Assembly: GCF_029873635.1 (NCBI RefSeq)
Contig: NC_080418.1
Coordinates: forward strand, 15,603,562 to 15,667,561
Source: Malania oleifera
Lineage: Eukaryota > Streptophyta > Magnoliopsida > Santalales > Ximeniaceae
Reading direction: 5' to 3'
DNA length: 64,000 nucleotides
Part shown: one piece after another, positions 59,008-64,000 of the stretch
Numbering within the stretch: the first letter of the stretch is position 1
How the letters are laid out: each line of letters begins with the position of its first letter
Made by a program: the position numbers and the translations under genes
Notes under the pieces: model-generated
Databases searched by the model: none
The model's input: only the letters and a program-made list of their open reading frames with translations
Told to the model about the DNA's origin: nothing

Positions 59008-60887
59008 TGTTGGCCTTACTATGTTTGATACTCCATTTTGATGCTAACAAACAAGTACGATTTAACATATTTTAGTTGAGTGTTGTGTTTTCTTAGGAAT
59101 TCATATTGAAGGTACTCATATAGCATGAATCAAAGTCTGAAGAACATAAAAGCATGATGATTAAAGAAGATCAACATGAGAGATTAAAGTTTAGATTATT
59201 CTGAGAGATCAAAGATTAGCAATAAAGAAAGTTCAAGAGCAAAGGAGAATTTTTGAGAACTTAGGACAAGTCTTTGTAAGTACTCTAAGTTTATTCAAGT
59301 ATAAAGTTTTCATTTTGAAGCTCATTAGACAAAGAGACTAAGAGACCTTAAGATAATAAATTGGAACATGTTTTCAAAGTTAAAACAAATCTATATTCCA
59401 AGTAAAAATGAGAGAGAAATCAAAAAGTGACTAAGAAAGAAATTTATTCAATTGACAGACGACTGTGTGGTTATAGACAGATGACTGGCTAAATTAAAGG
59501 CTTAAAATTGAAACACAGGAGCCTGACAGATGACTGTCAAGGTTCCCACAGACAACTGTCAGTGAAAAGTGAGAAGTTTGTGAAAGTTTCACCAGATGAC
59601 TGTCCACCTTATATGTTACTAAAAGGCTCAAAATTTCACATGGACAGACGGCTGTCATCATATGGACAGACGACTGTCACCTTATATTCTGATGACAGAC
59701 GACTGTCACTCAAGGGACAAACGACTGCCACCTTTCTGCCTATGATTCTTACCGTTATATTAAATGGACAGACGACTGTCAGGACTTCACAGTCGTCTGC
59801 CTCGCGGCAATTTTCTGTTTTCCAATGGATATAATTTTTGAAATTCAAATATTTGGAAACTCAAATAAGTTTATTTTATGGAAACAAGTCTGAGTATCCT
59901 TTGGGGAACAAGCAAAGAGGTTTTATACATCTATAAATACCCCTAAAGACTCATTGAATTAATAACCAAGATCATTAAGAACTCACAATCTGCTGTCATA
60001 CTCTCTCTCACTTTGAAATTCTGAAAGTGCTTCATATTGCTCTCATCCTTTCTCGAAATTAAGAGAAGTTCTTGCTGAATTTCACTATGCTTGATCATTG
60101 AAGTTGCTGATTCTTTCATTGAAAGATACCCACGGTGATAAATTCCTAAGAGCTTCATTTTGAAATTCATATTCTAAAATTTACTGAAGTGCATTAGTGT
60201 TTTAAGCTTTTACTAATCAGATCTTTGAGGAGCAAGTTCTTGTACGTATTGTTTTTCTATCTTTGTAATAGGGCTTGTTGATGATTTGAGTAGTTGAATC
60301 GTTGGACCAAACAAGGGAAGATTGTTTGGAGAAGGCGGGCTCTAGCCTTACCTAAGGAGTGCTTGTAATTGGTTTTGTTCCAACTGATAAAGGAACGGTA
60401 GTAGTGAATCCTTTGGCGGTTTGGCCAAGGGCAAGGAGGTAGACTATTTTGAAACCGAACCTCGTAAAAATCCTTGTGTTCTTCTTTCTCTACTCTACTC
60501 TTTATTTTTCAAGGATATAATCAGTGTGGTTGTTTTAAATTTCATTTCTAAATGTTTGGTAGTTAAATAGACCGAAAGGTAATTTGTTTTGGATAAATCA
60601 GCATTGATTGCAGAAACCGAAAGGGACTACGTTGGTTGATTATCCTTGACCTATTAATCTAAAAGTTTATTTAAAAACTGAACATTGAGAAGAAAAATAA
60701 TTGTGATACAGGGCTTAAACTGAGTGCAGCAAATTTTCACATATATTGTTACTTAAATTGAGAGTTTGATCTTGTTGTGATTGATTGTGATTGTTTCTAA
60801 GATTTGCAACTTAAAAGAACTAATTCTGAAGGAAAAATTTTTTAAAACCAATTCACCCCCCCTCTTGGGAAGCTATTCCTAGTTTCA
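59008..60887 (+). mobile_element. 1.88-kb solo LTR inserted in SIRE RNase H
   Basis: Starts tgttggccttactatg and ends attcctagtttca. Flanks agtgt (59003-59007) and aatgt (60887-60891) overlap a one-base uncertainty at the end and differ at one position. It has palindrome array A (59454-59800), TATA 59931-59940, the U5 module (gcaaggaggtagac, then aaccgaacctcgtaaaa) near 60430-60475, and ccaattcaccccccctcttg at 60848. No internal coding region. Confidence 0.85.
59454..59800. promoter_or_regulatory. Palindrome array A (GACAGACGACTGTC type)
   Basis: At least ten copies of a 14-mer. The exact gacagacgactgtc occurs at 59665-59678, 59694-59707 and 59767-59780, and gacagacggctgtc at 59643-59656. 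Variants lie near 59454, 59475, 59525, 59549, 59592 and 59716, with one reversed copy (cagtcgtctgcc) at about 59790. Arms GACAG/CTGTC. The TATA box follows about 130 bp later. Confidence 0.85.
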
Positions 60888-62009
60888 ATGTCTTAGAAAA
60901 TGACAAGTTCCACTAGTGCTCTTTCTATCTATTCTGCATCCAGCAAAATCTGCATCTAAATAGCTTATCATTTCAAACTCAGTTCCCTTTGAATACCATA
61001 AGCCTAGTTTGAGTGTGCCTAGTAGACATCTAAGGATTCGTTTAACTGCTATTTGATGTGATTTCTTAGGAGCCGATTGGAACCTAGCACACATACATAC
61101 ACTAAACATGATATCTAGTTTACTTGTTGTTAAGTAAAGTAAGCTTCCTATCATGCCTCGGTAGTGCTTGGTATCTACTTGTTTCCCTTTTTCATCCTTG
61201 TCAAGACTAGTTGAGGTGCTTATGGGAGTTCTTATAGGTTTACTTTCTTCCATATCAAACTTCTTTAACATGTCTTTAATATACTTAGTTTGATTTATGA
61301 AAGTTCCATCTTTAGCTTGTTTGATTTGTAACCGCAGGAAGTAATTTAACTCTCCCATCATGCGCATCTCAAATTCTTTTTGCATGGACTTAGCAAGTTC
61401 ATTACACAATTCTTCATGAGTTGCTCCAAAAATAATATCATCAACATAAATTTGTACTATAAGCATGTCTTTATTTTTGGTTTTTATAAATAGAGTGCTA
61501 TCTATCTTTCTTCTTGAAAAATTGTTTTGAAGTAGGAACTTGCTTAATCTTTCATACCAAGCTCTAAGAGTTTGTTTCAAATCATACAGAGCTTTTGTTA
61601 ACTTAAATACATGATTTGGAGTTTTTGAATTTTCAAAACCTGGAGGTTGTTTAACATACACTTCTTCATTTATATATCCATTTAAGAATGCACTTTTTAC
61701 ATCCATTTGGTATAATTTAAAATCCTTATGGGCTGTATAAGTTAGGAGCATCCTAATTGCTTCCATTCTAACTACGGGAGCAAAGGTTTCATCGTAATCA
61801 ATACCTTCTTCTCGATTGTAACCTTGTGCTACTAACGTAGCTTTATTTCTTATAACTACCCAATTTTCATCCTTTTTATTTCTAAACACCCATTTAGTTC
61901 CTATGATTGATTTATCTTTGTGTTTAGGTATAAGTTCCCACACTTGACTTCTTTCAAATTGATTTAGTTCCTCCTGCATAGCTATAATTGATTTACTTGG
62001 GTACTATTC

Positions 62010-63042
62010 CTATCAAACAAAGATGAAGCCTATGACATGCTAATCACCTTATGCAAAAAATTATAAAATGAAAAGGGTTATAATGTAACAAGCTTTAGAA
62101 GTGATCAAGGTAAGGAGTTTAAAAACAAAGAGGTTGATAAATTCTGTAATGAACATGGAATAAATCATAATTTTTCAGCACCTAGGACTCCACAACAAAA
62201 TGGAGTTGTGCAAAGAAAGAATAGAACCCTATAAGAAATGTCAAGAACAATGATAAACGAAAATAACCTACCCAAATACTTTTGGGCAGAAGCTGTAAAT
62301 ACAACTTGTTTTATTGTTAATAGGGTGTCTATAAGATCAAGTATAGACAAAACACTGTATGAACTATGGAAAGGTAGAAAACCAAATATCTCCTACATTC
62401 ATGTATTCAGATGCAAATGTTTTATCCTTAATACTAAAGATGATTTAGGAAAGTTTGATGCAAAATCTGATGAAGTTATCTTCTTAGGTTACTTTATAAA
62501 TAGCAAAGCTTATAGGGTTTATAATAGAAGAACCCTTACCATTATTGAATCAATACACATAACGTTTGATGAATCAAATAATTATAAATATAAGATTGAT
62601 AAAAAAGAAGACATGCCACAAGAAGAAGAAGATCTTGAAATAAAAGAAGAAAACAATAATGAAGATTCAAATGAAAACATCATAGAAAATCTAGATCTAC
62701 CTAAAGAATGGAGATATGCTAAAAGTCACCTAAAAGACCAAATCCTTGGTGAACCATCAAAAGGGATAACCACTAGAACCTCATTAAAAAATATTTGTAA
62801 CCATTATGCCTTTTTATCTCAAGATGAACCCAAGAACATTAAGGAAGCCTTAAAAAATGACTAAATATATTTCACTAAAGTTCTTTAACACTCACGAACT
62901 TCTGAAGAAAGGAGATGTTGACATTTGCAAAATTCGTTCAAGTGACAACTCAGTAAATCTATTCACAAAAGCATTGTCAATTTCAATTTTCAAAAAACAT
63001 GTACATAATATTGGAATGCGACGACTTAAGGACATTTCTTAA
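62010..63042 (+). pseudogene. Copia integrase fused to RNase H end by deletion (plus strand)
   Basis: Integrase core from NKDEAYDML; D in RSDQGKEFKN. The catalytic Glu is Gln (QNGVVQRKNRT where the family has VVERKNRT), and a stop (TAA near 62232) follows. Then FWAEAVNTTCFIVNRVSIRS, LYELWKGRKPNISYIHVFRC and an acidic linker (EEEDLEIKEENNNEDSNEN). Right after PKNIKEALKND (62862) the sequence jumps to the pol C-terminus (ELLKKGDVDICKIRSSDN, LFTKAL ... HNIGMRRLKDIS, ending 63042), so RT and most of RNase H are deleted. The left end at about 61990-62010 abuts minus-strand SIRE RT. Confidence 0.88.
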
Positions 63043-63163
63043 TTGATTGTATTTTTAAGAAAAGTATGAATATTATACTCTTTTTCCTTCGTTAAGGTTT
63101 TATCCTATAGGGTTTTCCTTAACAAAGGTTTTAACGAGACATATTCATAGTATATAGTTATCC

Positions 63164-63340
63164 AAGGGGAGGTGTTGTAAAACGTGTATATTACACATAT
63201 GGATGACTATCTTAAGAATAAGTTATAACTTTTGATATGCCCACATAATGGTTCATTATGGAATTGACCTTTAGAATGTCAATATAATTTTTGTCTATAT
63301 AAAGACATATTTTACAACCAAAATGGAGATTAAAAAAAAA
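63164..63340 (+). repeat. Polypurine tract and start of a 3' LTR
   Basis: aaggggagg at 63164-63172 precedes tgttgtaaaacgtg, a plausible LTR start 120 bp after the pol stop. The TATA-like tatataaag is at 63296-63304. I cannot find the LTR's right end. Confidence 0.5.
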
Positions 63341-64000
63341 ATGATTAATAACATCTAATTTCTAAAAAATTAGACGGCTAATTTTTATAGTTTCAAATTT
63401 CTTTATTTTAATTTTTCTATAATTCTCCCTTTATTTCATTTACAATAAATTTTAGTTTTTTTTATATATAAAATTAGAATTAATTTGATTAATACTGGAC
63501 GGACTATAACGTCCGTCGCCGTTAGGCAAAAAACAACGCTGACGGCGTTCTGGCAACAACTCCGTCAGGAGCTCACTAGTTTTCGTTCTTCATGACAAAT
63601 AACGGTCGTTTTGACAGAGTCACCGATTTTTCTTCTCATTGTTTTGTCCTCCCTCTCATCTTCTCTCTCTCTTTTCGCTGTTATTTGGCGATGAGGATTG
63701 CTCGTGAAGATCTCTGTTCTTCTTCTGGATTCGAAGTCTATCTTATAAGGTATCTTCGAAGATCCCTGCTTTATCTATCCACCTTCATGTGCGTGTGTTT
63801 GCTTCTTTGAGCTTTTCAGAGTTGTTCAGATTTTTTTGAGGGTTTGTTGGCATCCTTTCTTCTTGTTCTCGATTAGGGTTTTCTGAATTATTCTCTTTCT
63901 TTTTAATGATTGATAGAAATTTTTTCATTCTTATGATAGAAATGGTCAATAAATTCTTCCTTTTTGGATTGATTTTTGAAGTGAATGGATAAAGTATAGT
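63341..64000. other. Unassigned DNA at the right edge
   Basis: AT-rich to 63480, then a GC-richer stretch (63495-63590: gtccgtcgccgtt, ctgacggcgttctgg) and a pyrimidine-rich stretch (63640-63680). This could be the promoter and 5' UTR of a gene lying to the right, or an unseen LTR. The 72-codon frame at 63592-63810 has no recognisable domain. Confidence 0.35.

Larger units (their letters stand above)
58617..61985 (-). pseudogene. SIRE-type copia RT and RNase H, split by an LTR
   Basis: From 61985: MQEELNQFERSQVWELIPKH, IIGTKWVFRNKKDE, ARLVAQGYNREEGIDY-like, YQMDVKSAFLNGYINEEVYV, active site IYVDDIIFG, then RNase H SYLDADFAGCRIDRKSTSGT to 60888. An inserted LTR (59008-60887) interrupts it. 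The frame resumes at 59007 (SWSLKK, stop, NFVALSTAEAKYIAAESCCAQ) and, after another frame change near 58775, the conserved end HIDIRHHFLRDHVQN ... LADIFTKPLSEEQF, stopping at about 58617. The wording is of the SIRE/Maximus lineage. RT catalytic residues are intact. Upstream integrase is absent: at about 61990 the sequence switches to plus-strand integrase. Confidence 0.9.

Noticed and set aside
59508..59834. 108-codon ORF with repeated DDRRLS-like units
   Set aside because: It translates the gacagacgactgtc array; the frame is by-product of 14-mer repeats.

Overview
This window looks like repeat-dominated chromosomal DNA from a flowering plant, probably a eudicot. The evidence is AT-rich DNA packed with Ty1/copia and Ty3/gypsy LTR retrotransposons, a plant-type L1 LINE whose ORF2 ends in an RNase H domain, tRNA-iMet-type primer sites (tggtatcagagcc), a TIR-bearing MITE and long CT/AT microsatellites. 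I find no intact host gene, tRNA or rRNA. Nearly every long open frame is retrotransposon coding sequence carrying stops and frameshifts. The species cannot be named from the sequence.

Layout. 1-9423: AT-rich DNA with a 0.3-kb LINE tail (19-bp target duplication) and a full-length L1 on the minus strand (2167-8458, 14-bp target duplication). 9424-12895: a copia-type LTR with a decayed primer site, a GC-rich LINE-5'UTR-like block, and a truncated plus-strand LINE. 14444-20374: a complete but broken Tork-like copia element with 0.92-kb LTRs. 21575-21995: a MITE. 22340-39850: a Russian-doll nest. A copia gag (23443-39843) is split by a 1.8-kb LTR, which is split by a Tekay-like solo LTR, which is split by a 2.15-kb LTR, which is split by a full-length Tekay chromovirus (25234-34856). 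Target duplications are readable at all four levels, two exact and two with one mismatch or a degenerate LTR end. 39853-55111: a Tat/Ogre-like long LTR, interrupted by a second, minus-strand Tekay element (40933-51951) that itself carries a sister copy of the 2.15-kb LTR. 55125-63340: a mosaic of at least three copia copies (minus SIRE-type RT/RNase H, minus PR-IN, plus IN), another inserted LTR, and an ORF resembling the putative plant transposon protein family.

Three features are not explained by ordinary element annotation. First, several LTR families carry arrays of short CG-centred palindromes just upstream of the TATA box. In three families the same arm position changes with its partner (GACAG/CTGTC, GGCAG/CTGCC, GTCAG/CTGAC). 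Second, a block of about 35-45 bp with consensus close to GTAACCATGGTATTCCTCC...AAGTGAGGGT sits at the 3' end of LINEs and also just before the polypurine tract of both Tekay elements, six copies in all. Third, LTRs that otherwise look unrelated share a U5-side module (GGACGTAGGC...GCCGAACC[AT]CGTAAA). All of these come from reading by eye; no alignment or database search was run.
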